A DNA stretch of 64,000 nucleotides from Pseudescherichia sp031998825 (lineage in GTDB: Bacteria; Pseudomonadota; Gammaproteobacteria; Enterobacterales; Enterobacteriaceae). Of this stretch, positions 17,730-28,079 are shown piece by piece (position 1 is the stretch's first letter; every line of letters starts with the position of its first letter). The stretch lies in contig NZ_DAMACX010000024.1 of NCBI RefSeq assembly GCF_031998825.1, positions 1 to 64,000 on the forward strand, in the 5' to 3' direction. The notes beneath the pieces were generated by a model that had not been told where the DNA came from, made no database searches, and worked only from the letters and a program-made list of their open reading frames with translations. The translations under genes and the position numbers were made by a program.

Positions 17730-17910
17730 TGCAGTAAAAACAAAAACGGCCAACGTCGAAAGACGGCAGCCGCTTGTTTTAGATGCACAGGGACCCGCCT
17801 TTCGGCAAGGTCTCACTTACACCCTTTTCAGGATGCCCGGCGACCGGATGCGTAAACGCATCGTAATGACGACCTGCCGGCGAAGAAGTTACTCCCCTTT
17901 GCTAGTAACA
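17730..17910 (-). promoter_or_regulatory. yybP-ykoY (Mn2+) riboswitch in the alx leader
   Basis: Reading the minus strand from 17910 towards alx gives CAAAGGGGAGTAACTTCTTC, later GCCGGGCATCCTGAAAAGGG and AGTGAGACCTTGCC, the conserved core pieces of the yybP-ykoY element (pre-queuosine-like P1 strand, GGGGAGUA box, and CC...AGUGAGACCUUGCC box). A stem TCTTTCGAC/GTTGGCCG...TTTTTGTTTTT close to the gene can act as the expression platform. In E. coli the same element binds Mn2+ and also responds to alkaline pH. Confidence 0.93.
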
Positions 17911-17966
17911 AAATATGTCAGAGCTGAGAGGGCGTCAACGTCTGCCCCCTCTGGTTTTACATACCT

Positions 17967-18968
17967 TTACGCCGGTAGGTCGAGCCGGGCTGCGTCATCT
18001 GCGGGAAACACTACGCCGGTCTGGCGACGGATCTCGGTAAGCAATTTCGCCGTAATGCGGCTCACCTCAAGGCCCGCGTGGTTAACCGCGTTCTCATCCA
18101 CCAGTTGAGCAAACCGCTCCGCTTCATAAAGCATGGTGTTGATATGCTGTGGCTGGGTGATCTCCTGCGGCTTACCGCCGCGTGGCACAAACGATACCCG
18201 CTGGCACTCGGAAAGGTGATCGATGACCAGCGCACCCTCTTCCCCCTGAATCTCGCTTGCCAGCGAGGAGTCGCTGACCTTCGAGTGCTGTAGGGTCACG
18301 CTGAAGTCGCCATAGTTCAGCACCGCCACGCCGTGACCGTCAACGCCGCTCGGCAGCAGGCTGGCGGTAGCCTGCACGCTCTGCGGCTCGCCCCACAGTG
18401 CGACCGCCGACGCCAGGCAGTAGAAGCCGATATCCATGATCGAGCCGTTAGAGAAGGCCGGATTGAAGGTATTAGGATTCTCACCGTTGAGGTAGCGCGG
18501 ATAGCGCGAGGAGTACTGGCAGTAGTTAAAGAATACCTTCCGCAGCCTGCCTACCTTCGGCAGCGACTGCTGCACCAGCTGGAAGTTGGGCAGCGCGCCG
18601 GTCTTAAAGGCTTCAAACAGCACCACGCCGTTTGCCCGTGCGACCGCGATGGCTGCCTCGGCCTCCTGCAGGTTCGAGGCCAGCGGCTTCTCGCAGATCA
18701 CATGCTTTTTATGGCGCAAAAAAAGCTCGGTCTGCGGGAAGTGCAGGGAGTTCGGGCTGGCGACATAGACCGCATCGATAGCGTCACTCTGGGCCAGGGC
18801 GTCGAGAGAGGTAAAGAGGTGCTCGACGGGATAATCGCTGGCAAAGTGCTCGGCCTGCTCAAGGCTGCGGGAGTAAACGCCGGTCAGCTTCAGCTTGCCG
18901 GTCTCATGGGCGGCATCAACGAACTGGCGGGTGATCCAGTTGGTGCCAACGACTGCGAAACGTATCAT
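17967..18968 (-). CDS. ygjR: Gfo/Idh/MocA-family NAD(P)-dependent oxidoreductase YgjR
   Basis: This 333-residue cytoplasmic oxidoreductase has an N-terminal Rossmann fold (residues ~1-120; start MIRFAVVGTNWITRQF) and the conserved EKP motif (VICEKPLASN, ~residue 90) of the GFO/IDH/MOCA family, followed by the C-terminal alpha/beta domain. The substrate is not known. The ATG at 18968 has AAGGA 5 nt upstream and matches the E. coli start; a longer frame to 19004 lacks support. Confidence 0.92.
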   Translation of the reverse strand: MIRFAVVGTNWITRQFVDAAHETGKLKLTGVYSRSLEQAEHFASDYPVEHLFTSLDALAQSDAIDAVYVASPNSLHFPQTELFLRHKKHVICEKPLASNLQEAEAAIAVARANGVVLFEAFKTGALPNFQLVQQSLPKVGRLRKVFFNYCQYSSRYPRYLNGENPNTFNPAFSNGSIMDIGFYCLASAVALWGEPQSVQATASLLPSGVDGHGVAVLNYGDFSVTLQHSKVSDSSLASEIQGEEGALVIDHLSECQRVSFVPRGGKPQEITQPQHINTMLYEAERFAQLVDENAVNHAGLEVSRITAKLLTEIRRQTGVVFPADDAARLDLPA

Positions 18969-19035
18969 AAATCCTTTATGCTCCATCGGGGACAGTCTGC
19001 CCAATGTAGCATGTCAGGATGACAAAACGAGTGCG

Positions 19036-19539
19036 CTATTGCGCAAAATCGCTAAGCGAGCGGTGGGTCAGCCAGAGACGGGTGTCGAACTCCAGCTGGT
19101 GGTACTGCGGCTCCATATAGCAGCAGAGCTGATAGAAGGCTTTGTCATGTTCCTTCTCCTTCAAGTGCGCCAGCTCGTGGACGGCGATCATGCGCAAGAA
19201 CGGCTCCGGCGCACTGCGAAACACGGTGGCGATGCGGATCTCCGCCTTGGCCTTCAGCTTGCCGCCCTGTACCCGGGAGACGGCGGTATGCAGGCCGAGG
19301 GCGTTCTTCAGAACGTGGATCTTGTTGTCGTAGGCCACCTTGTTGATCGGCGGCGCGTTGCGCAGGAACTCGCTTTTGAGATCCTGAATATAGCTATAGA
19401 GCGCCTTGTCGGTGGTGACGCTGTGCTGGCCCGGATAGCGCTTCTCCAGCACCTCACCGAGACGGTTTTGCGCAATAAGCGACTGCACCTGGGCCAGCAG
19501 ATTTTCCGGATAGCCCTGAAGATAGAGAAGATTGCTCAA
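19036..19539 (-). CDS. ygjP: YgjP/WrbA-independent M48-type metalloprotease-like protein (DUF45), TTG start
   Basis: YgjP belongs to the DUF45/SprT-like group of zincin-fold proteins. The zinc-binding motif HELAHLKEKEHD (HExxH then H) is present at about residues 117-128 of the 167-residue protein. The open frame runs up to 19656, but that would overlap the divergent rlmG gene; the E. coli protein begins at the equivalent of SNLLYLQGYPENLL, which here is preceded by a TTG codon at 19539 with GGGGC upstream. I therefore call a TTG start. The substrate is unknown. Confidence 0.85.
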   Translation of the reverse strand: MSNLLYLQGYPENLLAQVQSLIAQNRLGEVLEKRYPGQHSVTTDKALYSYIQDLKSEFLRNAPPINKVAYDNKIHVLKNALGLHTAVSRVQGGKLKAKAEIRIATVFRSAPEPFLRMIAVHELAHLKEKEHDKAFYQLCCYMEPQYHQLEFDTRLWLTHRSLSDFAQ

Positions 19540-19625
19540 TATTGCCCCGCGATAAGAGTTAAAAAAGGGTATACTCACGCCCCCGCTCAGGGGAGAACAC
19601 CGAATTTTACCATCCAGGAGGGCCG

Positions 19626-20762
19626 ATGAGCCATTCAGACAACGGTTTCCGTTCACTAAACTTAAAGCGTTTTCCGGAAACGGACGACGTCAACCCGCTG
19701 CAGGCGTGGGAAGCGGCCGATGAGTATCTGCTGCAGCAGCTGGACGAAACCGAAATCAGCGGCCCGGTCCTGATTTTTAACGATCACTTTGGTGCGCTAG
19801 CCTGTGCGCTGGTGGAGCATACGCCTTTCAGCATTGGCGACTCTTACCTAAGTGAGCTGGCGACCCGGGAGAACCTGCGCCACAACGAGCTGGATGAGGG
19901 CAGCGTCACCTTCCTCGACAGCACGGCCGCTTATCCGGCCGCCCCGGGCGTGGTGCTGATCAAGATCCCGAAAACCCTCGCGCTGCTGGAGCAGCAGCTG
20001 CGCGCTTTGCGTCAGGTTGTGACGCCAGAGACGCGGATTATCGCTGGCACCAAGGCCCGCGATATCCACACCTCTACGCTGGAGCTGTTTGAGAAGGTCC
20101 TCGGTCCGACCACCACCACGCTGGCGTGGAAAAAGGCGCGACTGGTGAACTGCACCTTTAACGCGCCTGCGCTAAACGATGTGCCGGAAACCCTGAGCTG
20201 GAAGCTGGACGGCACGCCGTGGACTATCCATAACCACGCCAACGTCTTCTCCCGTACCGGGCTGGATATAGGCGCGCGCTTCTTCCTCCAGCACCTGCCG
20301 GAAAACCTGGAGGGGGAGATTGTCGATCTCGGCTGCGGTAACGGCGTGATTGGCCTGACCCTGCTGGAGAAGAACCCCGAGGCGCAGGTGGTGTTTGTTG
20401 ATGAGTCGCCGATGGCGGTGGCCTCCAGCCGCCTGAACGTTGAGACCAACATGCCTGAAGCGCAGGAGCGCTGCGAGTTCATGATCAACAACGCGCTCTC
20501 CGGCGTAGAGCCGTACCGCTTCAACGCGGTGTTCTGCAACCCGCCGTTCCACCAGAAGCATGCCCTGACGGACAATATCGCCTGGGAGATGTTCCACCAT
20601 GCTCGTCGCTGCCTGAAAACCAACGGCGAGCTGTATATTGTTGCCAACCGTCACCTCGACTACTTCCACAAGCTGAAGAAGATCTTTGGTAACTGCGCTA
20701 CCGTCGCGACTAACAACAAGTTTGTGGTGCTGAAGGCGGTGAAGCTGGCGCGCAGGCGTTAA
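19626..20762 (+). CDS. rlmG: 23S rRNA (guanine-1835-N2)-methyltransferase RlmG
   Basis: RlmG methylates G1835 of 23S rRNA using S-adenosylmethionine. The 378-residue protein has the two-domain layout of the RsmC/RlmG family: a degenerate N-terminal methyltransferase-like domain (residues ~1-180) and a C-terminal catalytic domain with the SAM motif VDLGCGNGVIGL (~residue 235) and catalytic motif IV FCNPPFHQ (~residues 300-307). The ATG follows AGGAGGGCCG, a strong ribosome binding site. It is divergent from ygjP. Confidence 0.96.
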   Translation: MSHSDNGFRSLNLKRFPETDDVNPLQAWEAADEYLLQQLDETEISGPVLIFNDHFGALACALVEHTPFSIGDSYLSELATRENLRHNELDEGSVTFLDSTAAYPAAPGVVLIKIPKTLALLEQQLRALRQVVTPETRIIAGTKARDIHTSTLELFEKVLGPTTTTLAWKKARLVNCTFNAPALNDVPETLSWKLDGTPWTIHNHANVFSRTGLDIGARFFLQHLPENLEGEIVDLGCGNGVIGLTLLEKNPEAQVVFVDESPMAVASSRLNVETNMPEAQERCEFMINNALSGVEPYRFNAVFCNPPFHQKHALTDNIAWEMFHHARRCLKTNGELYIVANRHLDYFHKLKKIFGNCATVATNNKFVVLKAVKLARRR

Positions 20763-20792
20763 TTCCCATTCCGGCGGAGTGGTCGTGATTTT

Positions 20793-20822
20793 GTAGGCCC
20801 GGTAAGCGTAGCGCCACCGGGC
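20793..20822. repeat. REP element between rlmG and fadH
   Basis: GTAGGCCCGGTAAGCGTAGC followed by GCCACCGGGC is a REP palindrome located between the convergent stops of rlmG and fadH. Confidence 0.85.
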
Positions 20823-20827
20823 GTATG

Positions 20828-22846
20828 TTAAATCGCTAACGCTAACGTTGTTCCCTGGGCGATGGCGCGGCGGGCGTCCAGCTCCATCGCCACGTCGCAG
20901 CCGCCAATCAGATGCACCGTTTTTCCTGCCGCACGCAGCGGATCGGCCAGATCCCGACGCGGCTCCTGACCCGCACAGAGCACCACGTGATCCACCGCCA
21001 GCAGCTGCGGTTCACCGTTGATCGTGACGTGCAGCCCTTCGTCGTCGACCTTCTGGTAGCTCACCGCCGGGATCATCTTCACCCCACGCGACAGCAGCGT
21101 GGCGCGGTGGATCCAGCCGGTGGTCTTCCCCAGCCCCTCGCCGGGTTTGCCTGGCTTACGCTGAAGCATCACAATCTGCCTCGGACTTTTAGGCTGGAGC
21201 GCCCCCTCGGGACGCAGGCCGCCCACCTGCCGTAAGCTGGTATCGATTCCCCACTCAACGCAAAACTCGGCAATGTTCTGGCTGGATGGCTCTCCCGGCT
21301 GGCTCAGGTACATGGCAGTATCGAAACCGATGCCGCCGCAGCCGATGATCGCCACCTTCGCACCCACCGGCATCTTGTCGCGCAGCACCGCCAGGTAGGT
21401 CAGCACCTTCGGATGATCGATCCCCTCGATCGGCGGGATCCGTGGCTCAATGCCGCAGGCGAGGATCGTTTCGTCAAAGTCGATAAGATCCTCTGCGACC
21501 ACCAGCCGGTTGAGCTGCAAACGGACGCCGGTGATATCGATCATCCGCCGGTAGTAGCGCAGGGTTTCATAGAACTCCTCTTTGCCGGGGATCTGCTTGG
21601 CGATATTGAACTGGCCGCCGATCTCCGCTCCCGCATCGAACAGCGTCACCTGATGGCCGCGCTGGGCAGCGTTCACCGCAAAGGCCAGACCCGCAGGGCC
21701 TGCGCCGACCACCGCCAGCTTTTTCGCTTTTACTGCCGGAACGATCGGCATCAGCGTCTCGTGACAGGCGCGGGGATTGACGAGGCAGGAGGTCACCTCG
21801 CCGACAAAAATCCGATCGAGGCAGGCCTGGTTGCAGCCGATGCAGGTATTGATCTCCGCCTCGCGACCGCTCTGCGCCTTCGACAGGATCTCGGCATCGG
21901 CTAGGAAGGGGCGGGCCATCGACACCATATCCGCATCGCCGCGCGCCAGCACCTCGTCGGCAACGCCGGGATCGTTAATCCGGTTGGTGGTGATCAGCGG
22001 CACCGAAACGTGGCCCTTCAGCTTGCGCGTCACCCAGCTAAAGGCGGCACGCGGCACCGGCGTGGCGATGGTGGGAATGCGCGCCTCGTGCCAGCCAATC
22101 CCGGTGTTGATGAGGGTTGCGCCTACGGCCTCCACGGCTTTTGCCAGCTGCACTGTCTCCTCGAAGGTGCCGCCGTCCTCGACTAAATCGAGCATCGACA
22201 GGCGGTAGATAATAATAAAATCGCTGCCCACGCGCTGCCGTACGGTGCGTACCACCTCGGTCGCAAAACGCATTCGGCGGGTGTAATTACCTCCCCACTC
22301 ATCCTCGCGCTGGTTGGTTCTGGCCGCGAGAAACTCGTTAATCAGATACCCCTCTGACCCCATGATCTCCACCCCATCGTAGCCCGCCTCGCGTGCAAGC
22401 AGGGCGCAGCGGGCGAAATCTTCGATCAGGGCCAGGATCTCATCATGGGTCAGAGCATGGGGCGTAAAGCGGTTGATAGGTGCCCGAATAGCGGAGGGAG
22501 CCACCAGCTGCGGCTGATAGCTGTAGCGCCCGGTGTGCAGGATCTGCAGGGCGATTTTGCCGCCCTCCTGATGTACCGCGCCGGTGACCAACTGATGATG
22601 CGGCAGCTGGCTGGCATCGCACAGCGCCGCACCGCCCGCCATCGTCACGCCAGAGAGCGCTGGGGCCACGCCGCCGGTGACAATCAGCGCTACGCCGTGA
22701 CGGGCGCGTTCGGCGTAGAAAGCCGCGAGACGTTCAGGGCCGTCGGGACGCTCCTCAAGGCCGGTATGCATCGAGCCCATCAGCACGCGGTTTTTCAGAG
22801 TGGTAAAGCCCAGATCGAGAGGGGCAAACAGCGACGAATAGCGCAT
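20828..22846 (-). CDS. fadH: 2,4-dienoyl-CoA reductase (NADPH) FadH
   Basis: FadH reduces 2,4-dienoyl-CoA esters so that unsaturated fatty acids can pass through beta-oxidation. The 672-residue protein has an N-terminal old-yellow-enzyme FMN barrel (residues ~1-330), the [4Fe-4S] cysteine cluster CIGCNQACLDRI with a fourth Cys in SCLVNP (~residues 335-355), and C-terminal FAD- and NADPH-binding Rossmann domains (VVGAGPAGLAFA at ~378 and IIGCGGIGFDTA at ~505). The length and domains are complete. In E. coli it has its own FadR/CRP-influenced promoter. Confidence 0.97.
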   Translation of the reverse strand: MRYSSLFAPLDLGFTTLKNRVLMGSMHTGLEERPDGPERLAAFYAERARHGVALIVTGGVAPALSGVTMAGGAALCDASQLPHHQLVTGAVHQEGGKIALQILHTGRYSYQPQLVAPSAIRAPINRFTPHALTHDEILALIEDFARCALLAREAGYDGVEIMGSEGYLINEFLAARTNQREDEWGGNYTRRMRFATEVVRTVRQRVGSDFIIIYRLSMLDLVEDGGTFEETVQLAKAVEAVGATLINTGIGWHEARIPTIATPVPRAAFSWVTRKLKGHVSVPLITTNRINDPGVADEVLARGDADMVSMARPFLADAEILSKAQSGREAEINTCIGCNQACLDRIFVGEVTSCLVNPRACHETLMPIVPAVKAKKLAVVGAGPAGLAFAVNAAQRGHQVTLFDAGAEIGGQFNIAKQIPGKEEFYETLRYYRRMIDITGVRLQLNRLVVAEDLIDFDETILACGIEPRIPPIEGIDHPKVLTYLAVLRDKMPVGAKVAIIGCGGIGFDTAMYLSQPGEPSSQNIAEFCVEWGIDTSLRQVGGLRPEGALQPKSPRQIVMLQRKPGKPGEGLGKTTGWIHRATLLSRGVKMIPAVSYQKVDDEGLHVTINGEPQLLAVDHVVLCAGQEPRRDLADPLRAAGKTVHLIGGCDVAMELDARRAIAQGTTLALAI

Positions 22847-22960
22847 TGTCTCTTCCAGTATAAAATTATTGTTATGTGGTCGGATGAGTTCTAATTTAGC
22901 CGTCGCAGAATAAAAGGGAAAAGGGGCGTGAAACAGTTGTGATGAGATTCAAAGAATGGC

Positions 22961-22990
22961 GTTGGCCCCTCTCCGCAGTGAGGGGCCAAC
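22961..22990 (-). terminator. Terminator-like hairpin downstream of patA
   Basis: A perfect 11-bp stem GTTGGCCCCTC/GAGGGGCCAAC with an 8-nt loop ends 5 bp from the patA stop. The minus-strand tail is only moderately T-rich (CCATTCTTTG). Confidence 0.75.
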
Positions 22991-22994
22991 GTAG

Positions 22995-24374
<1,380 letters not shown>

Positions 24375-24741
24375 AATGAGCTCCCGGGGATGGCGTATCA
24401 CGCGATACTGCATAAATTATTGCAGGGATTACGCCACTTCGGCACGGGTAGCAAAAATCGGGATAAACGCCAGGTCAAAACAGGACTGTGCAAAATTTAA
24501 TCATGCCAAATTATGTCAAATGTACCGAACCACGGGGCATTTTAGGATGGATTTTGCAGCTTGGCGCGATGTGCTGCACCAGATGAGTGCAGAATATGCT
24601 GCGCAGAAGGGCATATAAAAAGTGCGGTTTAGCGGCATTTTGCGATCGCGATCGGTTTTAACAACTAAAGATAAATTTTTTACCGCCGAAAAATGATTAG
24701 TCTAAAAAATTAACATATAACACCTGCAAGGAATGCCCGCC
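24375..24741. other. patA-aer divergent control region
   Basis: This 367-bp gap holds the promoters of two divergent genes. I see a FliA promoter close to aer (separate entry) and an AT-rich stretch 24620-24725. E. coli patA uses sigma-54 and sigma-S promoters; I could not find a correctly spaced GG-N10-GC pair here on the patA strand. Confidence 0.5.
24666..24692 (+). promoter_or_regulatory. FliA (sigma-28) promoter of aer
   Basis: TAAAGATA (24666-24673), an 11-bp spacer and GCCGAAAA (24685-24692) match the flagellar consensus TAAAGTTT-N11-GCCGATAA, with only four differing positions. The -10 box ends 49 bp before the aer start. Confidence 0.9.
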
Positions 24742-26262
24742 ATGTCCTCTCAACGCTATGTCACCCAGAACGAGTACCTGCTGGATGATGACACCACCCT
24801 GATGTCGACCACCGATCTGCAAAGCTACCTGACCCACGCTAACGATACCTTTGTTCAGGTGAGCGGCTATACGCTTAACGAGCTGCTGGGTCAGCCACAC
24901 AACCTGGTTCGCCACCCGGACATGCCGAAAGCGGCCTTTGCCGATATGTGGTACACGCTTCAGCAGGGGGAGCCGTGGAGCGGGATCGTGAAAAACCGCC
25001 GTAAAAACGGCGATCACTACTGGGTGCGGGCTAACGCGGTGCCGGTGGTGCGTAACGGCAAAACAACGGGCTATATGTCTATCCGTAACCGGGCAACGCC
25101 GGAAGAGATCGCCGCGGTTGAGCCGCTCTACAAGGCGCTGAACGAGGGGCGCTGCAGCAAGCGCATCCACAAAGGTCTGGTGGTGCGTAAGGGCTGGCTC
25201 GGCAGGCTGCCAGCCATGCCGCTGCGCTGGCGGGTCCGCGGCGTGATGGCGGTGCTGTTTGCGCTGCTGGCGGCCTCGCTCATGCTAAGCCATGCCGGAT
25301 GGAGCGCGCTGGCGGCCAGCGCGGTGGTGATGCTGCTCGGCACATGGCTGTTTGAGCAGCAGATCGTCCGCCCGGTAGAGAACGTAGCGCGTCAGGCGCT
25401 GAAGGTCGCCACCGGCGAGCGGAACAGCGTCGATCACCTGAACCGCAGCGACGAGCTGGGACTCACCCTGCGCGCGGTTGGCCAGCTGGGCCTGATGTGC
25501 CGCTGGTTAATTAATGATATTTCCAGTCAGGTAGCCAGCGTGCGTAACGGCAGCGATCGCCTGGCACAGGGCAATGAAGATCTCAATGACCGCACCCGCC
25601 AGACGGTCACCAACGTTCAGCAGACCGTGGCAACCATGAACCAGATGGCAGCCTCGGTACAGAGCAACTCCGAAACCGCTGCCGAAGTCGATAAGCTATC
25701 GATGGAGGCCAGCACGGCCGCGAGCGAAGGCGGGGAGGCGATGCAGACGGTGGTGAAAACCATGGATGACATTGCCGACAGCACGCAGCGTATCGGCTCG
25801 ATCACCTCGCTTATTAATGATATCGCTTTCCAGACCAATATTCTGGCGCTCAACGCGGCGGTTGAGGCGGCTCGCGCCGGGGAGCAGGGCAAAGGCTTTG
25901 CCGTGGTGGCCGGGGAGGTTCGTCACCTGGCAAACCGCAGCGCTAACGCGGCCAATGATATCCGCAAGCTGATTGATGCCAGCGCCAGTAAGGTGCAGTC
26001 CGGCGCGGATCAGGTTCACGCCGCCGGGCGTACCATGGACGACATCGTGGAGCAGGTGAAAAACGTCACGCGTCTGATTGCCCAGATCAGCCACTCTACC
26101 TCTGAGCAGGCTACCGGGCTGTCGGAGCTAACCCGGGCGGTGGCCGAGCTGGACGGCATCACGCAAAAAAATGCCGAGCTGGTAGAGGAGAGCGCGCAAA
26201 TTTCTGCGATGGTTAAGCATCGCGCTAACCGTCTGGAAGATGCGGTTACCGTCCTGCATTAA
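24742..26262 (+). CDS. aer: Aerotaxis receptor Aer
   Basis: Aer steers cells towards favourable redox and oxygen levels by sensing electron transport through a PAS-bound FAD. The 506-residue protein has an N-terminal PAS domain (residues ~10-115, with THANDTFVQVSGYTLNELLG and VRHPDMPKAAFADMW), a hydrophobic membrane anchor (~165-205), a HAMP-like segment and the C-terminal signalling domain with the receptor hairpin tip DIAFQTNILALNAAVEAARA (~residues 365-384). It has no periplasmic domain. I prefer the ATG at 24742 (MSSQRYVTQ) with AAGGA about 9 nt upstream over the in-frame ATG at 24733. Confidence 0.96.
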   Translation: MSSQRYVTQNEYLLDDDTTLMSTTDLQSYLTHANDTFVQVSGYTLNELLGQPHNLVRHPDMPKAAFADMWYTLQQGEPWSGIVKNRRKNGDHYWVRANAVPVVRNGKTTGYMSIRNRATPEEIAAVEPLYKALNEGRCSKRIHKGLVVRKGWLGRLPAMPLRWRVRGVMAVLFALLAASLMLSHAGWSALAASAVVMLLGTWLFEQQIVRPVENVARQALKVATGERNSVDHLNRSDELGLTLRAVGQLGLMCRWLINDISSQVASVRNGSDRLAQGNEDLNDRTRQTVTNVQQTVATMNQMAASVQSNSETAAEVDKLSMEASTAASEGGEAMQTVVKTMDDIADSTQRIGSITSLINDIAFQTNILALNAAVEAARAGEQGKGFAVVAGEVRHLANRSANAANDIRKLIDASASKVQSGADQVHAAGRTMDDIVEQVKNVTRLIAQISHSTSEQATGLSELTRAVAELDGITQKNAELVEESAQISAMVKHRANRLEDAVTVLH

Positions 26263-26281
26263 TTAGCTGCTTTTATTTGAA

Positions 26282-26316
26282 GCCGCCTGGTTGTTATCAA
26301 TCAGGCGGTTTTTTTT
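26282..26316 (+). terminator. Intrinsic terminator of aer
   Basis: The stem CCGCCTG/CAGGCGG with a 12-nt loop is followed by eight T residues. Confidence 0.93.
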
Positions 26317-26450
26317 GCGATGGTGTAATTAATTTTTAATCTATTTGTTAAATCGTGCTACTTGCGGTCATATAACGATCGATGATCCGCCATTAATAGC
26401 CTGCGCCTATCCATCATCGGAATTATCCAATATAAAAACGATCAAAGTCA

Positions 26451-26477
26451 TAAAGTTAGCGGCGTCGTTACCGATAA
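26451..26477 (+). promoter_or_regulatory. FliA (sigma-28) promoter of the second chemoreceptor gene
   Basis: TAAAGTTA (26451-26458), an 11-bp spacer and ACCGATAA (26470-26477) match TAAAGTTT-N11-GCCGATAA with two mismatches. It lies 40 bp before the chemoreceptor start. Confidence 0.92.
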
Positions 26478-26516
26478 CGTGATCGTCATAGAGATAATCA
26501 CCTTGATGGAGTATAT

Positions 26517-28079
26517 ATGTTCTTACATGACGTAAAGATTGGCACGAAGTTATTTCTGGCGTTCGGGTTCTTTATTTTATTGATGGTGGCAAGTTCCTGC
26601 CTTTCACTATTTAGCCTGAATCGCGCAAATAATGGCATGCAGACTATCGTGAACAGTGATTATCCCACCACGGTAAAAGCCAACCACCTTATCGAAAGAT
26701 TTCAGACCTTCGTTAGTACCCAGCAGCTGATGCTGCTGGATAGCGAAGGGAAGTGGGGTGAAAGCATGCAGCAGCAGCTGACCGCCATCAGCGGCGAAAT
26801 CACGGTGCTGCTGGACACGCTGACGAAGCAGCTCGACGAGCCGCAGGCGCAGAAGATCCTCACCGAGCTGCGCGGAATACGGCAGCAGTACCTCGACTCT
26901 CGTTTCCGTATTTTAGAGGCGGTAAAAGTCGGCAACCGGGAAGCGGCCGTTCAGGAGATGATGAACACCACCGTGCCCATCCAGAACGCCTATACGCAGA
27001 AGGTCCTGGAGCTGATCGCGATTCAGGACGCGCGAATGCGTGAAGCAGGTAACCGGGTCGATAGCGACTTCAACACTAACCGCCTGATGTTGATCCTGCT
27101 GACAGTGGTCAGCATCGCTATCGCCGTGCTGATGGGAACCTTCATTGTACGTGCCATCACTCGTCCGCTGGGGCAGGCGGTAGATCTGGCAGAGGCGATT
27201 GCTGCCGGGGATCTCACCCACTCGATTGACGTTAAACATCGGGACGAGACCGGCGTGCTGCTGAATGCCCTGATGGCCATGAAGAGCCGCCTGCTGGAGA
27301 TTGTGCAGGAGGTGCAGTTTGGTTCAGAGAATATCTCCAGCGCCGCCGCGCAGATCGTTGCCGGTAACCAGGACCTGGCGGCCCGTACCGAAGAGCAGGC
27401 CAGCTCCGTGGAGCAGACCGCAGCCTCGATGGAGCAGATCACCGCCACGGTGAAAAATACCGCCAGCCACACCACAGAAGCGACTCAGCTCTCTGCCGAT
27501 GCGGCGACGGTGGTGAAAAACAACGGCGCGATGATGAAGCAGGTGACGGAGAAGATGCGCGTTATTAACGACACCTCCAGCCGCATGTCCGACATCATCA
27601 ACCTGATTGACGCTATCGCATTCCAGACCAATATTCTGGCGCTCAACGCGGCGGTTGAAGCCGCACGCGCAGGCGAACACGGGCGCGGTTTTGCGGTGGT
27701 AGCCGGGGAAGTACGTCAGTTGGCACAGAAAAGCGCCTCGTCGGCGAATGATATCCGCCAGCTAATTGAAGACTCCACGACCCAGGCGCGGGAAGGGATG
27801 GCGCTGGTGGAAAAAGCGGGCGGGCTGATCAACGGCATGGTGAGCAACGTCGAGGAGATGGATACCATCCTGCGGCAGATTGGCCACGCCAGCCATGAGC
27901 AGACAGAGGGCATTTCGCAGATTAACAGCGCCATCGGCCTGATCGACGCGACTACTCAACAGAACTCCAGCCTGGTAGAGGAGTCCGTGGCGGCAGCGGC
28001 GTCGCTGAACGAGCAGGCGCAGCACCTGAAGGGGCTGATCAAGGTATTCCGCATCAGCCGCGAAGAGGCTACCGCTTAA
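26517..28079 (+). CDS. Methyl-accepting chemotaxis protein with four-helix-bundle sensor
   Basis: This 520-residue transmembrane chemoreceptor is not present at this place in E. coli. It has a first transmembrane helix (residues ~12-33), a periplasmic helical sensor domain of the 4HB_MCP type (~34-185), a second membrane helix (~190-212), a HAMP domain (~213-265) and a full cytoplasmic signalling domain with the tip DAIAFQTNILALNAAVEAARAG (~residues 361-382) and flanking methylation-type Glu/Gln helices. The C-terminus ends REEATA, so it lacks the NWETF-type pentapeptide that binds CheR; adaptation probably relies on other receptors. The ligand is unknown. It lies behind a FliA promoter and overlaps the end of yqjI tail to tail by 4 bp. 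Confidence 0.93.
   Translation: MFLHDVKIGTKLFLAFGFFILLMVASSCLSLFSLNRANNGMQTIVNSDYPTTVKANHLIERFQTFVSTQQLMLLDSEGKWGESMQQQLTAISGEITVLLDTLTKQLDEPQAQKILTELRGIRQQYLDSRFRILEAVKVGNREAAVQEMMNTTVPIQNAYTQKVLELIAIQDARMREAGNRVDSDFNTNRLMLILLTVVSIAIAVLMGTFIVRAITRPLGQAVDLAEAIAAGDLTHSIDVKHRDETGVLLNALMAMKSRLLEIVQEVQFGSENISSAAAQIVAGNQDLAARTEEQASSVEQTAASMEQITATVKNTASHTTEATQLSADAATVVKNNGAMMKQVTEKMRVINDTSSRMSDIINLIDAIAFQTNILALNAAVEAARAGEHGRGFAVVAGEVRQLAQKSASSANDIRQLIEDSTTQAREGMALVEKAGGLINGMVSNVEEMDTILRQIGHASHEQTEGISQINSAIGLIDATTQQNSSLVEESVAAAASLNEQAQHLKGLIKVFRISREEATA

Noticed and set aside
24540..24600. Sigma-54 promoter for patA
   Set aside because: GG/GC pairs near 24560-24590 on either strand have spacers of 8 or 11, not 10 bp.
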